Assembly (NCBI GenBank): GCA_034231615.1 | Contig: CM067322.1 | Coordinates: 103,377,587 to 103,441,586, forward strand | DNA length: 64,000 bases | Reading direction: 5' to 3' | DNA from: Meghimatium bilineatum | Taxonomy: Eukaryota; Mollusca; Gastropoda; Stylommatophora; Philomycidae | Program-made: the position numbers and the translations under genes | In this document: positions 32,021 to 41,714 of the stretch, piece after piece | Layout: each line of letters opens with the position of its first letter | How positions within the stretch are numbered: the stretch's first letter is position 1 | Notes under the pieces: generated by a model | The model's input: only the letters and a program-made list of their open reading frames with translations | What the model was told of the DNA's origin: nothing | Databases searched by the model: none

Positions 32021-32320
32021 GGAAAAGGGTGGAGGGGGGGGTGGTGCAGAAATCTACATATAAAACACACAACAAAGTTTATTCGTGCATGTCCATCAGT
32101 CAGATAGGTTTTATTTTAATTGATGAGAAATGTGATGAGTTTTTTCACAGTTTGTTTTCGGAGTTTTTTTTAACGTATAACCAACAGTTTTTCCAAGTTT
32201 CTAGTACTACAAGTCAAGTTCCGAGGGTTTGAAAAACCCTATTCCCCCTGTCTTATCTAGGGGCCTGCCGAAAACTTTCACGCTCATCGTCTTCTACGTT
32301 CCTAAATCGCTGAATATTAC

Positions 32321-33530
32321 CAGAATGTAGTCTAGATACGGGAATGTAGTCTAGATACGGGAATGTAGTCTAGATACGGGAATGTAGTCTAGATGCGGGA
32401 ATGTAGTCTAGATACGGGAATGTAGTCTAGATAAGGGAATGTAGTCTAGATAAGGGAATGTAGTCTAGATAAGGGAATGTAGTCTAGATAAGGGAATGTG
32501 AATGTAGTCTAGATACAGGAATGTAGTCTAGATACGGCAATGTAGTCTAGATAAGGAAATGTGAATGTAGTCTAGATACGGGAATGTAGTCTAGATAAGG
32601 GAATGTAGTCTAGATAAGGGAATGTAGTTTAGATACGGGAATGTAGTCTAGATACGGCAATGTAGTCTAGATAAGGAAATGTGAATGTAGTCTAGATACG
32701 GGAATGTAGTCTAGATAAGGGAATGTAGTCTAGATAAGGGAATGTAGTCTAGATAAGGGAAGGTAGTCTAGATAAGGAAATGTAGTCTAGAAAAGGGAAT
32801 GTAGTCTAGATAAGGAAATGTAGTCTAGAAAAGGGAATGTAGTCTAGAAAAGGGAATGTAGTCTAGATAAGGGAATGTAGTCTAGATAAGGGAATGTAGT
32901 CTAGATACGGGAATGTAGTCTAGATAAGGAAATGTGAATGTAGTCTAGATACGGGAATGTAGTCTAGATAAGGGAATGTAGTCTAGATACGGGAATGTAA
33001 TCTAGATACGGGAATGTAGCCTAGATAAGGAAATGTGAATGTAGTCTAGATATGGGAATGTAGTCTAGATAAGGGAATGTAGTCTAGATAAGGAAATGTA
33101 GTCTAGAAAAGGGAATGTAGTCTAGAAAAGGGAATGTAGTCTAAATAAGGAAATGTGAATGTAGTCTAGATACGGGAATGTAGTCTAGATAAGGAAATGT
33201 AGTCTAGATAAGGGAATGTGAATGTAGTCTAGATACGGGGATGTAGTCTAGATAAGGGAATGTGAAAGTAGTATAGATAAGGAATGTGAATGTAGTCTAG
33301 ATAAGGGAATGTGAATGTAGTCTAGATAAGGGAATGTGAATGTAGTCTAGATAAGGGAATGTGAATATAGTCTAGATAACGGAATGTAGTCTAGATAAGG
33401 GAATGTGAATGTAGTCCAGAGAATGGAATATGAATGTAATCCAGAGAATAGAATGTCAATTTAGTCAAAAGAATAGAATGTGAATGTGGTTTAGATAATG
33501 GAATGTGAATGTGGTCAACCAAGGAACGGA
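32321..33530. repeat. Minisatellite, 19/25 bp x about 58
   Basis: gggaatgtagtctagataa units with acgg/aagg variants and a longer gaatgtgaatgtag form. The right edge (33400-33530) decays into diverged copies (tccagagaatggaat). Confidence 0.97.
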
Positions 33531-33671
33531 ATGTGAATGCATAGTGGCATGGATAATTTACACAGATCTCGTTGAATAAATAATTGGTGGCAAAACTTAA
33601 CCACAATAATTCTTATCACACAAATAATACAGAAAGTAAACAAAGTCTGCTTAATACACAATGTACTACCC

Positions 33672-34012
33672 ACTCAGACATATTCGTGCACCCCTACACT
33701 CGCTCAGACATTTGTGCACCACGACACACGGTCAGACATATTCGTGCACCCCCACACTCGCTCAGATATCTGTGCACCACGACACACGTTCAGACATATT
33801 CGTGCACCCCCACACTCGCTCAGACATTTGTGCACCACGACACACGGTCAGACATATTCGTGCACCCCCACACTCACTCAGATATCTGTGCACCACGACA
33901 CACGTTCAGACATATTCGTGTACCCCCACACTCGATCATACATTTTTGCACCACCACACACGTTCAGGCATATTCGTGCACCCCCACACTCGCTCAGACA
34001 TATATATACGTG
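33672..34012. repeat. Minisatellite, 58 bp x 6 (two 29-bp half-units)
   Basis: cagacatattcgtgcacccc alternates with cagacatttgtgcaccacg, so the unit is a dimer of related halves. Three + frames are open; not genes. Confidence 0.95.
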
Positions 34013-34132
34013 CACCCCAATATCTCAAATTGCTTAGGGCCCTATCAAGTCTTAATCCGGCCTGACTCTGTGTTACCAATGTCAACCATGGCTGTTGACA
34101 AAGTCACTAGCGAAATATATCTCAGTGTGTGA

Positions 34133-34420
34133 AATGAGATGTTTGAGGAAAAATATAAATGTCGCGAGAAGAGACTGACGGAGAAATGAAAATATCAGGA
34201 AAGATATAAAGACCACCTCAAGTCACGACTACATCAAGAACCAGCAAATCACGTGGTTTGTGCACGTCAAGAGAATGAACACAAAGCAACCAGCCAGCCC
34301 TTCATACAACAACAGCAGATGATCGGGCTACACGGCACGAGGACGACCAAGAGATAGATAGTTGCACCGTGGCTATCGACTGTACTTCAGGCCATCAAAC
34401 TAAAACGTAAACATGACCTC
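34133..34420 (+). mobile_element. LINE 3' fragment
   Basis: Reads EMRCLRKNINVARRD, NENIRKDIKTT, ITWFVHVKRMNTKQPA and a basic GYTARGRPRDR end, the C-terminal layout of RTE-like ORFs, with several stops. Its 3' end abuts the 3' end of the opposite-strand LINE at 34427. Confidence 0.7.
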
Positions 34421-34426
34421 ATCATC

Positions 34427-35962
34427 ATCAGGTGCCATGCCGGGTGGCGTAGGTGGTCATGGCTCTCCACAGCTCTCTGTCCACAGTATTATGTATCAAA
34501 GTCGTTGTTGTTTCTTTGCCGTGCCAGGTTGTCAAACTGTCTAATATTTTCTCACGTTGTCGCCCTCTGTCTCTGGTGCCTTCAATCTTGCCTGTTGTGA
34601 TTATGTTCTCTAAACCTGCCTGTCTCATGAAGTGGCCAAAATAAGAAGATTGCCTTTTTCTTATATTGTTGATTAAGGTCCGTTTCGCATTTGACTCTTT
34701 CAACACCTCTACATTAGTTTTTCTGGCAGTCCATGGTATTCTCAGCATTCTTCTGTAGAACCACATCTCTGTTGCCTCCAATCTCCCACTTTCCAGTTTG
34801 TTTATTGTCCAAGACTCGCACCCATATGTTAGTATAGGGGTTATATAGCCCTGCAGAACTCTCTTTCTCACCTCTAATGACAAGGTCATATTACACAGTA
34901 TATTTTTCATTTTTCTGAATGTTGTTTTTGCTTGTCCTATTCTTCATCTTATTTCTGTTGAACTTCTTCCATCTGCTGTTATAATTGTACCTAGATATTT
35001 GAATTGGTGGACCTGTTTTAATACTATATCATTCACTATGATCTTGCAAGGTGTGTTATTTTCTTTCTTTGAAATAACCATTACTTCTGTTTTCTTGATA
35101 TTTAGGAAGAGGCCTTTCTCTTTGCTTTCTGTGACTACTACTTTAATTAAGTTTTGAAGGTCTTCCTCGCTTTTTGCAATCAGAACAGTGTCATCCGCAT
35201 ATCTCAAATTATTTATGTTATGTCCTCCCACTGATATTCCTGGGATATCTACTATTGCACGCAATATGTTTTCACTGTATAGAGAGAACAGGTCTGGTGA
35301 AAGCACGCATCCCTGTCTGACTCCTTGTTTTATTTGTTGAAAAGGGCCAAATTGCTTTCCTACTCTTATTGCTGCTGTTTGTTGCCAGTATATGTTCTTG
35401 ATTATTCTTAAATCCTTGCTGTCAATGTTCAGATTCTCTAGCATGTGTATAATTTCGCTATGTTTAACTTTGTCAAAAGCTTTAGTGTAGTCTATAAAAC
35501 AGAGGTACAGATCTGTTTTTACCTCTATAGACCTCTCTATTAGTGTTCTCAATATATAAATCGCATTGTTGGTGCCTTTGCCTTCTACAAATCCACATTG
35601 TTCTGGACTTATTTCTGGTTTTATTTTGTTTCTCTCTTCATGATGATTCTGAGAAGTATTTTGGTTATTTGACTCATGAGGCTGATTGTACGGTGTTCTT
35701 CACATTCGGTGGTCCCTGGTTTCTTAGGTAATGCTATAAATATGGATCTCATTAAGTCATCGGGTATGTTTCCGCTGTTATATATGTCATTCAGCAATTT
35801 TGTGATTATTTCAACTCCAAAGTCATCTAAAGCTGCTAATTCTTCTAATGTGATATTGTCTGGACCATTTAAATGACCTAGAGGACCATTTCCGTGAAAT
35901 CTACTGGTTGTTCTTGACAATTTTTGGCATGCGACTTCAAGTATGTAAATAGCGACCAATTA
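34427..35962 (-). mobile_element. RTE/BovB-like LINE, RT domain nearly intact
   Basis: Best RT copy of the window. The minus strand gives, in order: RT fingers (NGPDNITLEELAALDDFG, then [19 protein letters not shown]), a frameshift near 35625, [32 protein letters not shown], the [18 protein letters not shown] motif, the catalytic [18 protein letters not shown] (about 35175-35225), [20 protein letters not shown], one stop near 34940, then LTYGCESWTINKLESG, MWFYRRMLRIPWTARKTN, IITTGKIEGTRDRGRQRE and a final YATRHGT with stop at 34428. Only one frameshift and one stop in about 510 codons suggest a fairly young insertion. The endonuclease is missing (5' truncation). Relatives: 11513, 20040, 60510. 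Confidence 0.92.
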
Positions 35963-36185
35963 AAAAAAACAATAATAAAAACGTACCGAATTAAGACTTT
36001 CTAGGGTCCTAATTAATTCTGTTGGATGGCCTTTATGATCGATAGCAGCGATTGGACACAATCAACAAAATATTAAAGAGACACAAGCTGATCATGATAA
36101 ATGCGATCCAAATAACCAAAACCACACAACTGCAACTTCCAACCAGACAACTGCAACTTCCAACCACGATGCCGGTACACGTAGA

Positions 36186-37912
36186 AATAACAATAGATAG
36201 ATAGATTATTTAGACCATGTTTGAAGAAATAACAATAGATAGATAGATTAGTTAGGCCCTGTTTGAAGAAATGACAATAGATAGATAGATTAGTTAGGTC
36301 CTGTTTTAATAAATGACAATAGATAGATAGATTAGTTAGGCCTTGATTGAAGAAATGACATTTGATAGATGATTTAGGTCATGTTTGAAGAAATGACATT
36401 TGATAGATGATTTAGGTCATGTTTGAAGAAATGACATTTGATAGATGATTTAGGTCATGTTTGAAGAAATGAATAGATAGATTAGTTAGGTCCTGTTTGA
36501 AGAAATGACAATAGATAGATAGATTAGTTAGGCCATGTTTGAAGAAATGACAATAGATAGATTAGTTAGGTCCTGTTTGAAGAAATGCCAATAGATAGAT
36601 AGATTAGTTAGGTCCTGTTTGAAGAAATAACAATAGATAGATAGATTAGTTAGGCCCTGTTTGAAAAAATAACAATAGATAGATAGATTAGTTAGGCCCT
36701 GTTTGAAGAAATGACAATAGATAGATAGATTAGTTAGGTCCTGTTTTAATAAATGACAATAGATAGATAGATTAGTTCGGCCTTGATTGAAGAAATGACA
36801 TTTGATAGATGATTTAGGTCATGTTTGAAGAAATGACATTTGATAGATGATTTAGGTCATGTTTGAAGAAATGACATTTGATAGATGATTTAGGTCATGT
36901 TTGAAGAAATGAATAGATAGATTAGTTAGGTCCTGTTTGAAGAAATGACAATAGATAGATAGATTAGTTAGGCCATGTTTGAAGAAATGACAATAGATAG
37001 ATTAGTTAGGTCCTGTTTGAAGAAATGCCAATAGATAGATAGATTAGTTAGGTCCTGTTTGAAGAAATAACAACAGATAGATAGATTAGTTAGGCCCTGT
37101 TTGAAGAAATGACAATAGATAGATTAGTTAGGTCCTGTTTGAAGAAATAACAATAGATAGATAGATTAGTTAGAACCTGTTTGAAAAAATAACAATAGAT
37201 AGATAGATTAGTTAGGTCCTGTTTGAAGAAATAACAATAGATAGATAGATTAGTTAGGCCCTGTTTGAAGAAATGACAATAGATAGATAGATTAGTTAGG
37301 TCCTGTTTTAATAAATGGCAATAGATAGATAGATTAGTTAGGCCTTGATTGAAGAAATGACATTTGATAGATGATTTAGGTCATGTTTGAAGAAATGACA
37401 TTTGATAGATGATTTAGGTCCTGTTTGAAGAAATGACATTTGATAGATGATTTAGGTCATGTTTGAAGAAATGACATTTGATAGATGATTTAGGTCATGT
37501 TTGAAGAAATGAATAGATAGATTAGTTAGGTCCTGTTTGAAGAAATGACAATAGATAGATAGATTAGTTAGGCCATGTTTGAAGAAATGACAATAGATAG
37601 ATTAGTTAGGTCCTGTTTGAAGAAATGCCAATAGATAGATAGATTAGTTAGGTCCTGTTTGAAGAAATAACAATAGATAGATAGATTAGTTAGGCCCTGT
37701 TTGAAGAAATGACAATAGATAGATAGATTAGTTAGGTCATGTTTGAAGAAATGACAATAGATAGATTAGTTAGGTCCTGTTTGAAGAAATAACAATAGAT
37801 AGATAGATTAGTTAGGCCCTGTTTGAAGAAATGACAATAGATAGATAGATTAGTTAGGCCCTGTTTGAAGAAATGACAATAGATAGATAGATTAGTTAGG
37901 TCCTGTTTGAAG
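36186..37912. repeat. Higher-order minisatellite, 36-42 bp monomers
   Basis: Monomers start gaagaaatgacaatagatag or gaagaaatgacatttgatag and end in ggtcctgttt, ggccctgttt or ggtcatgttt. The order of variants repeats: the marker ccttgattgaagaaatgac occurs at 36341, 36781 and 37343, i.e. super-periods of 440 and 562 bp. Embedded gataga microsatellite. Confidence 0.96.
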
Positions 37913-38514
37913 AAGACTTTGCGTGACCTTGTTCTTGCTTGAACACATCGAGAAAAGATACAACTTGCACCAGAACGCAGTGACCTCCGTGGATTACTTA
38001 CAGATTTACCTCCCTGTTACAGTTACATTGAGTTTCCGTGTATTCTGTCAGTGCAAACACATTATATTTGTTCTGCGTGTACACAGAGATAACAGGTAAG
38101 GGCAACATCGGCGCTGACATCTGCTGCTAGCAGAAAATAATTCGAGAATTAGGGATACTGCAATCTGGAATGAAGATCTGCTGTTGTAAATGACACACTG
38201 ACATCTAGCAAGGAAACAGGAAATATGCATTCGGTAAACATAATGAGAAAACTTCAGCGAAATGTCATCACAACAACAAAAGCCAAGGGGATATTAATAA
38301 CTTGTTATTTTGTAGATTTGCAAAGAGATTATATCACATCAGGGTTAGGTTGGTCTCAGACATGTTGCTGTTTCTTGATACATTTTTGTCATTTTCTTGT
38401 CTCCTTTACTCCTAATAACAGTTATTCTCTCCCCTGTTTAATCCGCCATCGTCGCGATTACTTCCTCTTCAGTCTTACCACAACATATAACCTCACGTAA
38501 AACTAATGTATGCC
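37913..38514. other. Unassigned region, no gene seen
   Basis: Unique-looking sequence with short frames only. Confidence 0.35.
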
Positions 38515-38600
38515 GCTTTCTCTATCTCTCTCTCTCTCTCTTCCTCTCTCTCTCTTCCTCTCTCTCACTCTTTCTCTCTCTCTCTTTCTCTCTCTCATTT
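38515..38600. repeat. (CT)n-rich microsatellite
   Basis: tctctctctctctcttcctc and similar for about 85 bp. Confidence 0.92.
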
Positions 38601-38767
38601 CCTGGCTTCTTCTTTCACAATGTACTATGTGCCAGTAAACACAACTATCTCTATCTATTGTATTTTCTCAGCTCTAGCTGTACGCCGTGTCCCATGATTG
38701 AATGACGATCATTTGTAGGGATATTATAATCTAAATCATTGCTCAATATTACAAGAAACTGATAGGA

Positions 38768-38985
38768 GAGTTCCCTTCTGACTCACAACAGAGTTCCCTC
38801 CTGACTCCCAGCAGAGTTCCCGCCTGATTCAGAGCAGTCTCGTCCTGACTCACATCTGAGTTCCCTTCTGACTCCCAGCAGAGTTCCCTCCTGACTCCCA
38901 GCAGAGTTCCCTCCTGACTTACAGCAGAGTTCCCGCTTGACTCAGAGTCCCCTCCTGACTCCAGGCATAGTCCACTCCTGACTTC
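38768..38985. repeat. Tandem repeat, 22-24 bp x about 9
   Basis: gcagagttccctcctgactc units with variants. Confidence 0.9.
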
Positions 38986-39059
38986 AGGTAGATTACCGCC
39001 TGACTAGTAGAGTAAGTATAGATGTATGGTCTAGGTGGTAGACTGGATAGTAGATCTGT

Positions 39060-39130
39060 CTCATCTGAAGGCAACAGACGGGATTTGAACCACTTCCGGT
39101 CAGCTGGCACCTAGTCACCTCCCAACTTGA
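39060..39130 (-). mobile_element. tRNA-derived SINE head
   Basis: Minus strand: AGGTGACTAGGTGCCAGC then GGTTCAAATCCCG (B-box; 39080-39091 on +), with tRNA-like spacing. Confidence 0.45.
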
Positions 39131-40080
39131 GTCCACATGTTTACCGCCGTCGACCACATCGCCTCCATAAAAAAGATGCGATTGGAGTCCAGACTTTTAT
39201 TGTATACGTTCTCAAGGCACTTTGAATATGGACCGGTCAATCGACACACAGACAACAACATACACACTGCATAGGTATGTAAATTCCGCGAGAACAACAA
39301 ATATTTAATACCAGCACATGCATGAGTACTACAAGGACAAACTAGGCCTATTTGTAAACTCTAGTTCAAACCCTGTTTGCTTCCTTCTGATTACTTTTTT
39401 CTATGACTCCTCGGTGATTCTTAGCTGTATTGTTTATTTATCCACTTTACATCTAAAACAACCCTGTTTCTGTGATTTGTTTGCACAAGTTACATTTGAA
39501 ACAATCTTGTTTCTGTTTATATGTAATTTGTTTTTATCATTCAAGGAAATAGAATATGCATTGCATGAAATAGATGAGTCAGTCCCGGAAATTGAAGATG
39601 CATTTAAGAAAACATTTAGACAAGACATTTAAAGAAATAGAAGATAAGTGTTGAGAAATAAAATATGTATTGAAGGTAATCTATACGTGTATGAAATTGT
39701 CAGACAGTGAACACGAGGAGGAGGCAGTAAAACTGACTGGAAAGCTGGGTTATGAGAATCAAAGTAAATGGGAGATACCGTCAAATTGAAGATGAACGTT
39801 CTAGAAGCACACGAAAAATGAACAAAGAAAATTGTAGAAAGGTGAGAAGGATTTTTACCTGGAGTAGTTACGAGAAATGGTAAACGAAAGCGACGTTATG
39901 ACAAACACAATTTATCATCGATTTTTGAGAAATTAAGTGCGGTGCGATGTTGCTATGGACGCGGAAATCAGACATAAGTGAACTATGCCAGGGTTGGTGT
40001 CTTCTGGAGATTTTTACTAGGATATCCATTGCGCATGTTTAAAAGATGAACTTCCTGTGTGCTGATATTTGATAATTCTT
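39131..40080. other. Unassigned region, no gene seen
   Basis: Open frames here are short and of low-complexity Phe/Leu composition; no splice-supported exon. Confidence 0.35.
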
Positions 40081-40150
40081 AAAGCTGGCGGGAATTGAAC
40101 GAGGTCCGTTCTTGTTTCCTACTTGAATTTAGTTGATATTTGATGAGGGT
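40081..40150 (-). mobile_element. SINE-like fragment
   Basis: gggaattgaacgagg is a minus-strand B-box variant. The flanking ttcctacttgaatttagtt matches ttcctacttaaatttactt at 61730, so the fragment belongs to a dispersed family. Confidence 0.35.
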
Positions 40151-40245
40151 TGTGTGTGAGTGAAATTTGGACGTTGTCCAACTTGCGATGCGATTGTTAG
40201 TGAGGAAAACAATTGTACAGAAATTGTAGAAGAGAGTATAAATGT

Positions 40246-40261
<16 letters not shown>

Positions 40262-40287
<26 letters not shown>

Positions 40288-40288
40288 T
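40262..40288. repeat. (GA)n microsatellite
   Basis: agagagagagagagagag. Confidence 0.95.
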
Positions 40289-40349
40289 AAAATGCGAAAT
40301 TAAGTAATATAAAGAAAATTATATATGTAATAGTGCGATAAATCCAATG

Positions 40350-40500
40350 ATTTCATGGTGTAAATAAGAGAGATGGTGATGATGTTTCATGGAGTAAATA
40401 TGAGAGATGGTGATGATGTTTCATGGTGTAAATAAGAGAGATGGTGATGATGTTTCATGGTGTAAATAAGAGAGATGGTGATGATGTTTCATGGTGTAAC
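40350..40500. repeat. Minisatellite, 34 bp x 4.5
   Basis: gatgatgtttcatggtgtaa units. It begins where the Penelope element's coding sequence ends. Confidence 0.93.
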
Positions 40501-41690
40501 GTACATATATGCGGAGACGAAACGAACAAAAGATGAGGTAAATGATGGAACAAAATGAATGAAGGCAAAGACCAAACCGACCGAGAACTAGACACAAAAA
40601 TTGATCGGAATTGAGTCCAAAAGACTTGAGTGTACCCAACTCAAAAATAAGATGGTTTTCTAGAGCGTACCTAGATCTATCATCGCTGGTGTAGGGTCTG
40701 ACGGCAGTGACTTGATTATCAAGAACACCAGGATGACTAACGTCGTTGAAGTGTTTGGCCACAGGAGTGGGTGTTCTGTGCTTGATGGCATGAAGATGGT
40801 TACAGAAGCGGTCGCTCAATCTTAAGCCGGTTTCCCCGATGTACTGCCTGAGAAGCGCTTACGTGTGATCACGTAAATAACAATACGCGATTCACATGTA
40901 AAGGCCTTATAGATGAAAAAAATGGCCTTGGGAAATGAAATGGAGCGCATCTGAACCACATAAGGGTATTATAGCAAAGTCCGCGTGAGCACCGAACAGT
41001 ATCGAAATGGTCAGGAACAGAAGACTTAAGGTAGCTGTAGACTAAGATGTCTTTAAGATTTTTGTCGCGCTTACAGGCTACCAGAGGTAAGTCCTGGAAA
41101 GTGAAGGGATAAATCTTCCAGTGTCCTAGAAAGTGACACAGATGTCAGGATCAGATTGGAGAAGGTAATAGTGTTTAAGCAGGATGTGTCGGGCAGAAGA
41201 GTTATGGGGATGAAAGGTAAGAATAAGTTGAACTCTATCAGAGGAGGAGGAAGAACCCTGAGAGATAGTCAAAGTATCGAAGCGAGTTAATTGACGTACA
41301 CGAATGCTGTCAGGGAACGAGAGCCACGGAAAAACTCAATCATCTCAGAGGATTTGTCGAGAAAATCATCGTAATCGCTACATAAGCGACGCATGCGAAG
41401 AAGCTGGGAGTAGGGTAGAGAGTTGCGACAAGCGAGAGAATGATAAGAAGTGTAGAAAAGAAAGCCATGTGCGTCAGTAGGTTTATAGTAGACAGATGTG
41501 CTAAGGTAAGGGGGATGAATGGTGACAATGATGTCAAGGAAGTAGACAGAGGTAGTGAAGATATTAGATGTGAATTGAACAGCAGGGTTGACAATCATAT
41601 TGTACCCTCGCTCTTCTACACAACATTTTCAACGTTTCGACCAAAAGGCCATCATCAAAATACGCACAAAACATCAACAGACGACGAAAA
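40500..41690 (-). mobile_element. Penelope-like element: RT C-terminus plus GIY-YIG endonuclease
   Basis: Minus strand, 5' to 3': VQFTSNIFTTSVYFLDIIVT, then the conserved STSVYYKPTDAHGFL and SLPYSQLLRMRRLCSD and MIEFFRG, which are the end of the Penelope reverse transcriptase. After frameshifts comes PLVACKRDKNLKDILVYS, the pre-endonuclease linker, and then the GIY-YIG nuclease: RQYIGETGLRLSDRFCNHLH (about 40795-40855), HRTPTPVAKHFNDVSHPG and a final E.HLIFELGTLKSFGLN. Penelope elements use this fused endonuclease to prime reverse transcription. The RT palm with its Asp residues is absent, and several frameshifts lie between 40820 and 41290, so it is dead. The region 41600-41690 upstream of the truncated ORF holds a hammerhead-like motif as in Penelope terminal repeats. 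Confidence 0.88.
41635..41670 (-). ncRNA. Hammerhead-ribozyme-like motif
   Basis: Minus strand: TTGATGA, TGGCC, TTTT, GGTC, GAAAC. This fits the hammerhead core CUGANGA-stem II-GAAA with a 4-bp stem II (GGCC/GGTC, one G-T pair) and a UUUU loop. The first core C is T here and stems I and III are not evident, so it is probably a decayed or inactive copy. Known Penelope elements carry such minimal hammerheads in their terminal repeats. Confidence 0.4.
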
Positions 41691-41714
41691 ACTTGCAGCA
41701 TGAAACAGAGCTAC

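Noticed and set aside
39318..39632. 104-codon + frame
   Set aside because: Hydrophobic low-complexity first half and no splice or family support.
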